64,000 bases of DNA from Cohnella sp. CFH 77786 (GTDB lineage Bacteria > Bacillota > Bacilli > Paenibacillales > Paenibacillaceae). The DNA lies in assembly GCF_019400745.1 (NCBI RefSeq), contig NZ_WJIB01000003.1, positions 310,001 through 374,000 of the forward strand, read 5' to 3'. Positions 10,863 to 18,303 of this stretch are shown one piece after another (positions within the stretch are counted from its first letter, which is position 1; each line of letters starts with the position of its first letter). A program made the position numbers and the translations under genes. Under the pieces are notes generated by a model. The model did not search any database. It was not told the DNA's origin and saw nothing but the letters and a program-made list of their open reading frames with translations.

Positions 10863-11771
10863 GTGGTATGGCTTATGGAAGAGGGACCCGATCAACCTAC
10901 GTTGGCCGAAGCCTTCCGAACCCTCGTTACCGCGGGACCGGTCGTCCAAATTCCCGGCACGCACGACGGATTGGCCGCGAGATTGGCGAAGCGATGCGGG
11001 TTTCAAGCGATCTATCTGTCCGGAGCCGCTTACGCGGCAAGCCGGGGACTGCCGGATTTGGGGATGCTCTATTCCAATGAAGTGGCCGACCGTGCCCGCG
11101 AACTGGTGCGCGCCTCGGGTCTTCCGCTGCTCGTCGATATCGATACCGGCTTCGGCGGCGTGCTGAACGCGGCCCGAACGGCCAAGGAAATGGCGGAGGC
11201 CCGGGTGGCCGCGGTGCAAATCGAGGACCAGGAGCTGCCGAAAAAATGCGGGCATTTGAACGGCAAAAAGCTCGTATCCCCCGAAGAATTGGCGCAAAAA
11301 ATCCGTACGATCAAGGAAATTTGCCCCACCCTGTTCGTTCTTGCTCGTACCGACGCGAGGAGCGTGGAAGGGATGGAGGCGGCGATCGACCGGGCGCGCT
11401 TCTATCTTGCCGCCGGGGCGGACGGCATTTTCCCGGAGGCGTTGGAGGGCGAAGAGGAATTCCGGCGTTTTCGCGCTTGTGTCGCGGGGCCTCTGCTCGC
11501 CAACATGACCGAATTCGGAAGAACGCCTTATTATACGGCGGATCAGTTCGAAGCCTGGGGCTACAACATGGTCCTCTACCCCGTCACTTCCCTCCGGGTT
11601 GCCGCCAAAGCCTATGAACGGGTATTCGCCGAAATCAAGAACACCGGGACGCAGCTCGGCTCCTTGCAGGAAATGCAAACCCGCCAAGAACTGTACGAGG
11701 CGATCCGGTATTCCGATTACGAAGCTTTGGACGGGAAAATCGCGAAAACGGAATGGCCTCCGGAGGGGTAA
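10863..11771 (+). CDS. prpB: Methylisocitrate lyase
   Basis: The 302-residue protein begins at GTG 10863, with GGAGG at 10848-10852; an ATG at 10855 is out of frame. It belongs to the isocitrate lyase/PEP mutase superfamily: QIPGTHDGLAARLAKRCGF, LSGAAYAASRGLPDLGML, the metal-binding VDIDTGFGG, and the catalytic KKCGHLNGKKLV loop with the conserved Cys, followed by LARTDARSVEGMEAAIDRA. The KKCGH form is typical of methylisocitrate lyases. It cleaves 2-methylisocitrate into pyruvate and succinate in the cytoplasm. In Bacillus subtilis the matching gene is yqiQ, also called mmgF. Confidence 0.9.
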   Translation: MVWLMEEGPDQPTLAEAFRTLVTAGPVVQIPGTHDGLAARLAKRCGFQAIYLSGAAYAASRGLPDLGMLYSNEVADRARELVRASGLPLLVDIDTGFGGVLNAARTAKEMAEARVAAVQIEDQELPKKCGHLNGKKLVSPEELAQKIRTIKEICPTLFVLARTDARSVEGMEAAIDRARFYLAAGADGIFPEALEGEEEFRRFRACVAGPLLANMTEFGRTPYYTADQFEAWGYNMVLYPVTSLRVAAKAYERVFAEIKNTGTQLGSLQEMQTRQELYEAIRYSDYEALDGKIAKTEWPPEG

Positions 11772-11821
11772 TGTTCTTCGCGAGGGGTGGGGCGTGAATC
11801 GCGGGGAGAGGAGAGGCGGCG

Positions 11822-13090
11822 ATGGGCAGGACGGTGATCGTCAGCGCGGCCCGAACACCGTTCGGCAAATTCGGCGGCGCTTTGAAAGAGCTTGAGGCCG
11901 CCGATCTGGGCGGCATCGCGATCAAGGAAGCCGTGGATCGCGCCGGCGTTCGGGGCGAACAGGTGGACGAGGTCATCATGGGCATGGTCGTGCAGGCCGG
12001 CTCGGGGCAAATCCCTTCCCGGCAAGCCGCGCGGAAAGCGGGACTTCCCTGGGAGGTCCGGACGGAAACGGTCAACAAAGTGTGCGCGTCCGGACTGCGG
12101 GCGGTTACGCTCGGCGACCAGATCATCCGCGCCGGGGACGCGGAGATCGTGGTTGCCGGCGGCATGGAAAGCATGAGCCGCATTCCGTACGCGGTCCCGA
12201 ACCTGCGTTGGGGGACCCGGATGGGGGACGCCGCGGCTGTGGATTTGATGCTGCGCGACGGGCTGATCTGCGCTTTCGGCCAAGTCCCTATGGGGCTGTA
12301 CGGGAGCAGGGCGGCGGAAGAGCACGGCATCTCGCGGGAGGCTCAGGATGAATGGGCGCTGCGCAGCCATAGGCGGGCGGTCGCCGCATGGGAGGAAGGC
12401 AAGTTCAAGGACGAAGTCGTACCCGTCGCGGCTGCCGGGCAACGGGGGCCGAAGACCATGGTGGAAGCCGACCAAGGACCGCGCCGGGGGCCGAAGACCA
12501 TGGTGGAAGCCGACGAAGGTCCGCGACGGGTGCCGAAGACCATGGTGGAAGCCGACGAAGGTCCGCGCCGGGACACGAGCTTGGAGCTACTGGCAGCGCT
12601 TCCTCCCGCGTTCGAACCCGCAGGCACCGTCACGGCCGGGAATGCGCCGGGAGTAGGCGACGGAGCCGGAGCGATGGTGCTGATGACGGAAGAGAAGGCG
12701 GCCGAGCTCGGCAAGAAGCCGTTGGCCGCGATTGTCGGGTTTGCGGAGGTCGGACGGGAAGCACCCGATATTGCCGACACGCCGGGCCTGGCGATCAACA
12801 AGCTCCTTCGGAAGACGGGATATGCCGCCGCGGATATCGATTTGTTCGAGGTCAATGAAGCCTTCGCTTCGGTGGCGCTCGTCAGCGGTAAAATCGTCGA
12901 GTGGGACCCCGAGCGCGTCAATGTAAACGGTGGAGCGATTGCGTTCGGGCATCCGATTGGGGCGAGCGGCGCCCGGATCTTGATGACTCTGGTGTACGAA
13001 CTTCGCCGCCGCGGCGGCGGGCTCGGGATCGCGGCCATCTGCAGCGGTGCGGCCCAAGGCGACGCGATTCTGGTTGAAGCATATGGATGA
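11822..13090 (+). CDS. mmgA: Acetyl-CoA acetyltransferase (thiolase) with internal tandem repeat
   Basis: ATG 11822 follows GGAGAGGCGG. The 422-residue protein is a thiolase with the acyl-accepting Cys ([12 protein letters not shown]88), the His of [17 protein letters not shown] (H377) and the second Cys ([11 protein letters not shown]407). In typical thiolases of about 392 residues these lie near 89, 348 and 378, so about 29 residues are extra between C88 and H377. The surplus is explained by a three-fold 14-residue repeat ([17 protein letters not shown]) at residues 209-250 in the loop domain, where normal relatives have one DEGPR-like copy. The enzyme cleaves acetoacetyl-CoA or condenses acetyl-CoA. 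It is the last gene of the mmg-like operon, whereas mmgA is first in Bacillus. Confidence 0.9.
   Translation: MGRTVIVSAARTPFGKFGGALKELEAADLGGIAIKEAVDRAGVRGEQVDEVIMGMVVQAGSGQIPSRQAARKAGLPWEVRTETVNKVCASGLRAVTLGDQIIRAGDAEIVVAGGMESMSRIPYAVPNLRWGTRMGDAAAVDLMLRDGLICAFGQVPMGLYGSRAAEEHGISREAQDEWALRSHRRAVAAWEEGKFKDEVVPVAAAGQRGPKTMVEADQGPRRGPKTMVEADEGPRRVPKTMVEADEGPRRDTSLELLAALPPAFEPAGTVTAGNAPGVGDGAGAMVLMTEEKAAELGKKPLAAIVGFAEVGREAPDIADTPGLAINKLLRKTGYAAADIDLFEVNEAFASVALVSGKIVEWDPERVNVNGGAIAFGHPIGASGARILMTLVYELRRRGGGLGIAAICSGAAQGDAILVEAYG
12446..12571 (+). repeat. 3 x 42-bp in-frame tandem repeat inside the thiolase gene
   Basis: Units at 12446-12487, 12488-12529 and 12530-12571 encode [28 protein letters not shown] and [14 protein letters not shown]. 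They differ at only a few bases, which points to recent duplication. The frame is kept on both sides. Confidence 0.95.
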
Positions 13091-13096
13091 CGCTCT

Positions 13097-13126
13097 GCGC
13101 CCCTTGTTAGCAAGGGGTGCTTATTT
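13097..13126 (+). terminator. Hairpin terminator of the mmg-like operon
   Basis: GCGCCCCTTG (13097-13106) pairs with CAAGGGGTGC (13111-13120), one G-T pair, TTAG loop, followed by TTATTT. Confidence 0.75.
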
Positions 13127-13150
13127 GCATCATGACCGATAACCGCGAAA

Positions 13151-14020
13151 ATAACGACGCACAGACACTATCCAGCGGGTGCACGAGGGAAAGCGGCGAA
13201 ATAGCGGCGCACAGGCACTATTCGGCGGGTACACGAGGGAAAGCGGCGAAATAGCGGCGCACAGCCACTAATCGGCGGGTACACGAGGGAAAGCGGCGAA
13301 CTAACGGCGCACAGCCACTAATCGGCGGGTACACGAGGGAAACCAGCGAAATAGTGGCGCACAGCCACTATTCGGCGGGTACACGAGGGAAAGCGTCGAA
13401 ATAGCGGCGCACAGACACTATTCGGCGGGTACGCGAGGGAAACCAGCGAAATAGTGGCGCACAGCCACTAATCGGCGGGTACACGAGGGAAAGCGGCGAA
13501 ATAGCGGCGCACAGCCACTAATCGGCGGGTACACGAGGGAAAGCGGCGAACTAACGGCGCACAGCCACTAATCGGCGGGTACACGAGGGAAAGCGGCGAA
13601 CTAGCGGCGCACAGGCACTATTCGGCGGGTACACGAGGGAAAGCGGCGAAATAGCGGCGCACAGCCACTAATCGGCGGGTACACGAGGAAAGCGGCGAAA
13701 TAGCGGCGCACAGCCACTAATCGGCGGGTACACGAGGGAAAGCGGCGAAATAGCGGCGCACAGACACTATTCGGAAGGTACACGAGGGAAACCAGCGAAA
13801 TAGTGGCGCACAGCCACTATTCGGCGGGTACACGAGGGAAAGCGGCGAAATAGCGGCGCACAGACACTATTCGGCGGGTACACGAGGAAAGCGGCGAACT
13901 TGCGGCGCACAGACACTATTCGGCGGGTACACGAGGAAAGCGGCGAACTTGCGGCGCACAGACACTATTGGGCGGGTACACGAGGGAAAGCGGCGAACTA
14001 GCGGCGCACAGCCACTATTC
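13151..14020. repeat. Array of about 17.5 copies of a 50-bp intergenic repeat
   Basis: Starting at 13151, near-identical 50-bp units follow each other without spacers (13151, 13201, 13251 and so on to 13998). Three units lack one base (49 bp: those starting 13651, 13850 and 13899), so phase is lost and no protein is encoded across the array; 50 is also not a multiple of three. Each unit contains GGTACACGAGGGAAA and a small hairpin, TAGYGGC-GCACA-GCCACTA. Variants at the stem keep pairing on the minus-strand RNA through G-U pairs in many units. No flanking cas genes exist and there is no alternation of repeat and unique spacer, so this is not a CRISPR array. This fills the 1.1-kb gap between the thiolase and the first regulator. 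Confidence 0.95.
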
Positions 14021-14098
14021 TGCGGCGAACTCGCGATAACGGCGTTTCGCGGTTCCCCCATGCGCCCTTCAGGCTTCGACGGCAAATCCATAATTTGA

Positions 14099-14157
14099 GG
14101 GGGTAAAAGGTTAAATTTGTTCACTGCGATGTGTAAGCGGATACATTAAGCTATAAT
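14099..14157 (+). promoter_or_regulatory. Promoter region of regulator operon with shared 22-bp element and cre site
   Basis: It contains a 22-bp element at 14099-14120 (GGGGG then TAAAAGGTTAAATTTGT) that matches 17 of 22 positions of the element at 18191. TGTAAGCGGATACA at 14132-14145 fits the CcpA cre consensus TGNAANCGNWNNCA at every fixed position. TATAAT at 14152-14157 is a good -10 box without an obvious -35, as expected for an activated promoter. Confidence 0.6.
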
Positions 14158-14187
14158 GAAGCTGACATTCGGAAGGGAGGTTCCGTG

Positions 14188-15288
14188 GTGTTTACCGTGC
14201 TCCTGGTAGACGACGAGCCGCTCGTGCTCGAAGGCCTGAAATTCATGGTGGATTGGCAGGGACACGGGTTCCGCGTCTGCGGCGAAGCCTGCGACGGCGA
14301 AGAGGCGCTGGAGCGGATCGCGGAGCTGGATCCCGATCTGGTCGTTACCGATATCCGGATGCCGATCCTGGACGGGCTGCAGCTCCTCGAACGATGCGCG
14401 GCCGATCCCCGGGTCCGCAGCCGTTTCGTGATCTTGAGCGGGCACGAGGAGTTCTCCTTCGCGCATCAAGCGCTGCGATATGGCGTCGTCAATTATTGGC
14501 TGAAGCCGATCGATACGGATGAGATTCATGAAACCTTGCGCAAGCTGCGCGAGCAGTGGAGCGAGGAGCGCTGCCAACCGCCCGTAACCTTGCCGCAGCC
14601 GAATCCGAGCCCGCAGCCGGAGCGGGAGTTTCCCGTAACGGGAATCAGCGAAGAGTTATGCGCCGCGGAGGATGGCCTGTTTCTGGCGATCGAATCGGGC
14701 GAAGGGGAACGGATCGTTCAAGGCGCGGAGCTTCTCGCAACAATCGTCAGGCGTTCGTTCGCCGACCCCGCATGGCGCAAATCCTATCTGACCCATTTCC
14801 TGCTGGAGTTGGCCTGGAAAACAAGCGCCGGGGAGACGGGGGAAGAGATGACCATAACCGGCTTCGAAGCCGCCCAAGAGCTGCCGTTCTTTCCGACCGA
14901 CGAGGAAGCGTGGGAGCGGCAGCTCGCGGACCTGTGCCGGGAAGCGGCCGACCGGCTTGCGGCGCAGCGCGCCAAGGCGGGACCGGCCGGAGAAGCCGCG
15001 CGGTACGTCCGCCGCCGCTATCACGAGCCGCTGAAGCTGCAGGATGTCGCCAAGGCGCTCCATTTTCAGCCCGCCTACCTGGGGCAGCTGTTCAAGAAGC
15101 ACATCGGCATGTCCTTTCTCGATTATGTGCATCGAACCCGCATCGAAGAGGCGCGCAAGCTGCTCCGGAGAACGGACCTGAAAATCGCCGACATCGCGCG
15201 GGCAGTCGGGTATGCGGATCCCGAGCTGTTTACGGCGAAATTCAGGCAGTTCATGAACGTGTCCCCTTCCCAATACAAAAAAAGCTGA
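14188..15288 (+). CDS. YesN-type response regulator (receiver + AraC HTH)
   Basis: Two adjacent GTG codons (14185, 14188) are possible starts; 14188 leaves 7 bp after GGGAGG and gives the family-typical FTVLLVDDE opening. The N-terminal receiver domain has the acidic pocket LLVDDEP, phospho-acceptor D55 (VVTDIRMP) and the LKPID switch lysine. A middle linker of no known fold follows, then a C-terminal AraC/XylS DNA-binding domain (PLKLQDVAKALHFQPAYLGQLFKKHIGMS and IADIARAVGYADPELFTAKFRQ). It is the first gene of a regulator-kinase-regulator set directly upstream of an oligosaccharide importer and xylanase, so it probably controls these genes in response to xylan breakdown products. Confidence 0.88.
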   Translation: MFTVLLVDDEPLVLEGLKFMVDWQGHGFRVCGEACDGEEALERIAELDPDLVVTDIRMPILDGLQLLERCAADPRVRSRFVILSGHEEFSFAHQALRYGVVNYWLKPIDTDEIHETLRKLREQWSEERCQPPVTLPQPNPSPQPEREFPVTGISEELCAAEDGLFLAIESGEGERIVQGAELLATIVRRSFADPAWRKSYLTHFLLELAWKTSAGETGEEMTITGFEAAQELPFFPTDEEAWERQLADLCREAADRLAAQRAKAGPAGEAARYVRRRYHEPLKLQDVAKALHFQPAYLGQLFKKHIGMSFLDYVHRTRIEEARKLLRRTDLKIADIARAVGYADPELFTAKFRQFMNVSPSQYKKS

Positions 15289-15307
15289 ACCTACGGAGGC
15301 GTCCGTT

Positions 15308-17119
15308 ATGCGCAAACCACGCGGCTGGCTGGGCTTCGTGAACGATATCCCTCTGACCTGGAAGTTCGCGCTGATCTATTTGTTGTGCGTGCTGCTGCCG
15401 ATTCTCACGATCAACGTCCTGTTCTTCCAGCAAGTCTCGTCCAATATCCAGACCCGCGAAGAGAACAGCATGCGGATGACGCTCGACAGGGCCTCCAAGA
15501 AAGCGATGGACATCATCCTGGGAGGCGTGACGCTGAGCCATTCCGTGGCGAACGACCGGTCGCTCTACGAGGCGCTGGACCGGGATTACCCGGATCTCGT
15601 CGATTTCTACGAAAGCTTCAATAACGTCCTGAGAGATAAAATGAAGCCTTTCATGACCGCGTATCCTTACGTCGAGAATATCTCCGTGTATACGGGGAAC
15701 GGCTCGATCGTGAGCGGAGGCAACTACTTCATGCTGGATGACGCGGCCAAAGCGAGCCCCTGGTACAAAGCGGCCGAGGCATCGGGTTCCGGAGTACACG
15801 TGTTGGTCTACCCGGGCGTCGATCCGATCAATACGAGCAACCCGAAAACGTATTTCAGCATCCTCCGCAAGCTGAACGAATATCCGAGCTACGGCCGTTA
15901 CGCGAAATATTTGAAAATCGACATCAAGGTGTCGAGCATGGACGAAATCCTAAGCCAGGAGAAGCCGTACATGGAGCTGCAGGTGCTGGGTCCGGAAGGA
16001 CGCCTGCTCTTCCCGTCGACTTCCCCGTTTGCCCTGAAGACTGCGCCGAGCCAGCTCGAGGACGGCCATTCCGGCTTGACGTTCGAGAGCCGCCTGGGCA
16101 CCGCTTCTTACATCCAGGGCTGGAAAATCGCCGGAACGGCTGACGAGTCGATCTACCAAGAGGCGATTCAAAATTCGGAAAGGTGGATATGGACGCTGGC
16201 CATCATCAGCACGTTGGTGCCGACTTCGCTCATCTTCATCATTTTGCGGTCGTACAACTACCGGATCAAACGGCTGTCCCGCCACATGGACAAAGCCAAG
16301 AACGAGAAATTCGATCTCATCCAGCTCCCCGAAGGCAAGGACGAGATCGGCGGCTTAATCCGCAGCTTCAACCGGATGACCGTCACCATCGAGGCCCTCA
16401 TCAACGACGTATACAAGCTCGAGATTCAGCAGAAAGACATGCAGCTGGAGCAAATCCGCGCGGAATTGAAGCTGCTGCAGAGCCAGATGAACCCCCATTT
16501 CCTGTTCAACACGCTGAACGCCCTTCTGGTCGTCTGCGCCAAAAACGGGTATACGGAAGCGACGGATCTCGTCAAAAACCTGTCGCTTCTGCTCAGGCGA
16601 ATGCTCAGCTGGTCCGACGACGCGGTCGCGCTTGCGGACGAGCTCCATTTTACGGAAATGTACCTCAAAATCGAGAAGTTCCGGTTCGCGGACCGTTTCG
16701 ACTATACGTTCGAAATCGACGAAGGCGCCGCCGCTTGCATGGTTCCGAAAATGTGCATCCAGCCCCTCGTGGAGAACGCGTGCAAGCATGGACTCCAGTC
16801 CGTCAAGGGACAGCGGCATATCCGGATCGAGGCGAAGAAGGCGGAAGCGTATCTGTTCATCCTGGTCGCAGACAACGGCAAGGGGATCGACGCGCAGCGG
16901 CTGGATGAAATCCGCGGCCAAATGAACGGCAGGCTCGATTCCGACGAGAATATCGGGCTGCGCAACGTCTACAAGCGGCTTCGGCTCCATTACGGGGACC
17001 GCGTCGATCTGTATATCGACAGTAAAGCAGATGAAGGAACGAGAATCAGCTTTCGAATTCCGGCTATGCCGACAGAGCAAGGGAGGGCGGACCATGTACT
17101 CGGTGCTGCTCGTGGATGA
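15308..17119 (+). CDS. YesM-type sensor histidine kinase
   Basis: ATG 15308 follows GGAGGCG and lies 19 bp after the regulator. The 603-residue protein has an N-terminal membrane segment (FALIYLLCVLLPILTINVLFF), an extracellular sensor domain of about 240 residues, a second membrane segment (IWTLAIISTLVPTSLIFIIL), a HAMP region (LSRHMDKAKNEKFDLIQLP), and the His_kinase/HATPase pair. The phospho-acceptor is H397 in QMNPHFLFNTLNALLV; the ATP-site N box is QPLVENACKHGLQ and the G box is VADNGKGID. The family senses extracellular sugars, often through a binding protein. The next regulator starts inside its last 26 bases. Confidence 0.9.
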   Translation: MRKPRGWLGFVNDIPLTWKFALIYLLCVLLPILTINVLFFQQVSSNIQTREENSMRMTLDRASKKAMDIILGGVTLSHSVANDRSLYEALDRDYPDLVDFYESFNNVLRDKMKPFMTAYPYVENISVYTGNGSIVSGGNYFMLDDAAKASPWYKAAEASGSGVHVLVYPGVDPINTSNPKTYFSILRKLNEYPSYGRYAKYLKIDIKVSSMDEILSQEKPYMELQVLGPEGRLLFPSTSPFALKTAPSQLEDGHSGLTFESRLGTASYIQGWKIAGTADESIYQEAIQNSERWIWTLAIISTLVPTSLIFIILRSYNYRIKRLSRHMDKAKNEKFDLIQLPEGKDEIGGLIRSFNRMTVTIEALINDVYKLEIQQKDMQLEQIRAELKLLQSQMNPHFLFNTLNALLVVCAKNGYTEATDLVKNLSLLLRRMLSWSDDAVALADELHFTEMYLKIEKFRFADRFDYTFEIDEGAAACMVPKMCIQPLVENACKHGLQSVKGQRHIRIEAKKAEAYLFILVADNGKGIDAQRLDEIRGQMNGRLDSDENIGLRNVYKRLRLHYGDRVDLYIDSKADEGTRISFRIPAMPTEQGRADHVLGAARG

Positions 17120-18152
17120 CGAGCCTCGGGCGATCGAAGGGCTCCAGCTGTTCGTCGATTGGGAGCGGCTGGGGTTCCGCGTGTGCGGGACTTGCGAGAA
17201 CGGGGAGGAGGCGCTGGAGACGATCCGGGTAAAGGCGCCGGACGTCGTCGTGACGGATATCCGCATGCCGGGCATGGACGGTCTGGACTTGATCGGCCGT
17301 CTTCGCGCGGAATCGGACTCGGCTCCGGAAATCGTCGTGCTCAGCGCATACGGCGAGTTTGCCTATGCCAAGAGGGCGCTGCAGCTCGGAGTGCGGCATT
17401 ACCTGCTCAAGCCGATCATCGGTGAGGAGGCGGCCGAAGTGCTCGGCGAGGTTCGCAGCCGGCTGGAGTCGCGCCGTTCGGGCGCGGCAGGGGGGGAAGC
17501 GGAATGGGAAGCCCGCGAAGCCGAAGACGAGCTGCCCGCCTGGGCCATCCGCGAGGTGAACGGCATCCTGGAAGCGATCGAGAGCTTGGACCGGACGCAT
17601 GCGGCGGAGCGGCTCCGCGGCTTGTTTGCCGAGCTCGGCAGCAGGTCGCCGGCATGGTCGGGGCTGATCGCCGACCATCTTGCCATTCAATGCGTAAAGC
17701 TGGTACAGGTGCTGGGCGGAGATCCGTCGGGACTGGGACGCGGTCCGGGTTCGTCCGCGGGCGGGCCTGAGGGCCTGATCGCTTTCGCCGAGCTGACCAT
17801 CGAAGCGGTAAGGGCGGGAAGGGACCGGAAGCCGGGCGGCCTGCTTTCGGAAGTGGACCGGTTTCTCCGCGAGTTTTACCGCGACAGCTTGACGATCAAG
17901 CAGGTGGCGGCGCGGTTTTACGTGAATCCCGTTTATTTGGGCAAAGCCTACCAGGAGAAATTCGGCCGCGGCATGCTGGACCGGATCCACGATTTGCGAA
18001 TCGAAGAGGCCTGCCGGCTGCTGCGGGAAACGAACCGTCAAACGGGGGACATCGCCTCGCGTGTCGGCTATGCGCAATACAACCATTTCCTGCACCATTT
18101 CGAGAAGCGCACCGGCCTGAAGCCGGCGGAATACCGGGCAGCGGCAAAGTGA
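17094..18152 (+). CDS. Second YesN-type response regulator of the same operon
   Basis: ATG 17094 is preceded by GGGAGGG and overlaps the kinase end by 26 bp. The 352-residue protein has a receiver (SVLLVDDEP, D55 in VVTDIRMPGMD, LLKPI) and a C-terminal AraC-type DNA-binding domain (SLTIKQVAARFYVNPVYLGKAYQEKFG, TGDIASRVGYAQYNHFLHHFEKRTG). It is similar in plan to the regulator at 14188 but differs throughout its middle part, so the two are paralogues and not a recent duplication. One kinase flanked by two regulators suggests either phospho-branching or two target sets. Confidence 0.88.
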   Translation: MYSVLLVDDEPRAIEGLQLFVDWERLGFRVCGTCENGEEALETIRVKAPDVVVTDIRMPGMDGLDLIGRLRAESDSAPEIVVLSAYGEFAYAKRALQLGVRHYLLKPIIGEEAAEVLGEVRSRLESRRSGAAGGEAEWEAREAEDELPAWAIREVNGILEAIESLDRTHAAERLRGLFAELGSRSPAWSGLIADHLAIQCVKLVQVLGGDPSGLGRGPGSSAGGPEGLIAFAELTIEAVRAGRDRKPGGLLSEVDRFLREFYRDSLTIKQVAARFYVNPVYLGKAYQEKFGRGMLDRIHDLRIEEACRLLRETNRQTGDIASRVGYAQYNHFLHHFEKRTGLKPAEYRAAAK

Positions 18153-18190
18153 ACGCATCGGACGGAGTTGAAGACGCTTCCGATTTTTCG

Positions 18191-18245
18191 GGGGGATAAC
18201 GGTTTAATCTGTGAATTGTAACCGCATACACTTGGACGCTATCGT
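18191..18245 (+). promoter_or_regulatory. Promoter region of importer operon with shared element and cre site
   Basis: The 22-bp element at 18191-18212 (GGGGG then ATAACGGTTTAATCTGT) resembles that at 14099. TGTAACCGCATACA at 18217-18230 fits the CcpA cre consensus. A TATCGT at 18240-18245 may be a weak -10 box. The same order of element, cre and -10 is seen before the regulator operon. Confidence 0.55.
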
Positions 18246-18303
18246 AAGAGTGACAAGATGAAAGCGCGCCATCTTGCTTCAAAACCGTCAAGGAGGATTC
18301 CAA

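Noticed and set aside
9321..11687. 788-codon minus-strand frame opposite the methylcitrate genes
   Set aside because: Antisense shadow of prpD and prpB; Arg/His/Gln-rich, no domain.
13151..14020. Possible CRISPR array
   Set aside because: The 50-bp units are directly adjacent with no unique spacers, and there are no cas genes nearby.
13601..14124. Short minus-strand open frames inside the 50-bp repeat array
   Set aside because: The unit length is not a multiple of three and some units lack a base; the frames have no ribosome sites and only reflect the repeat.
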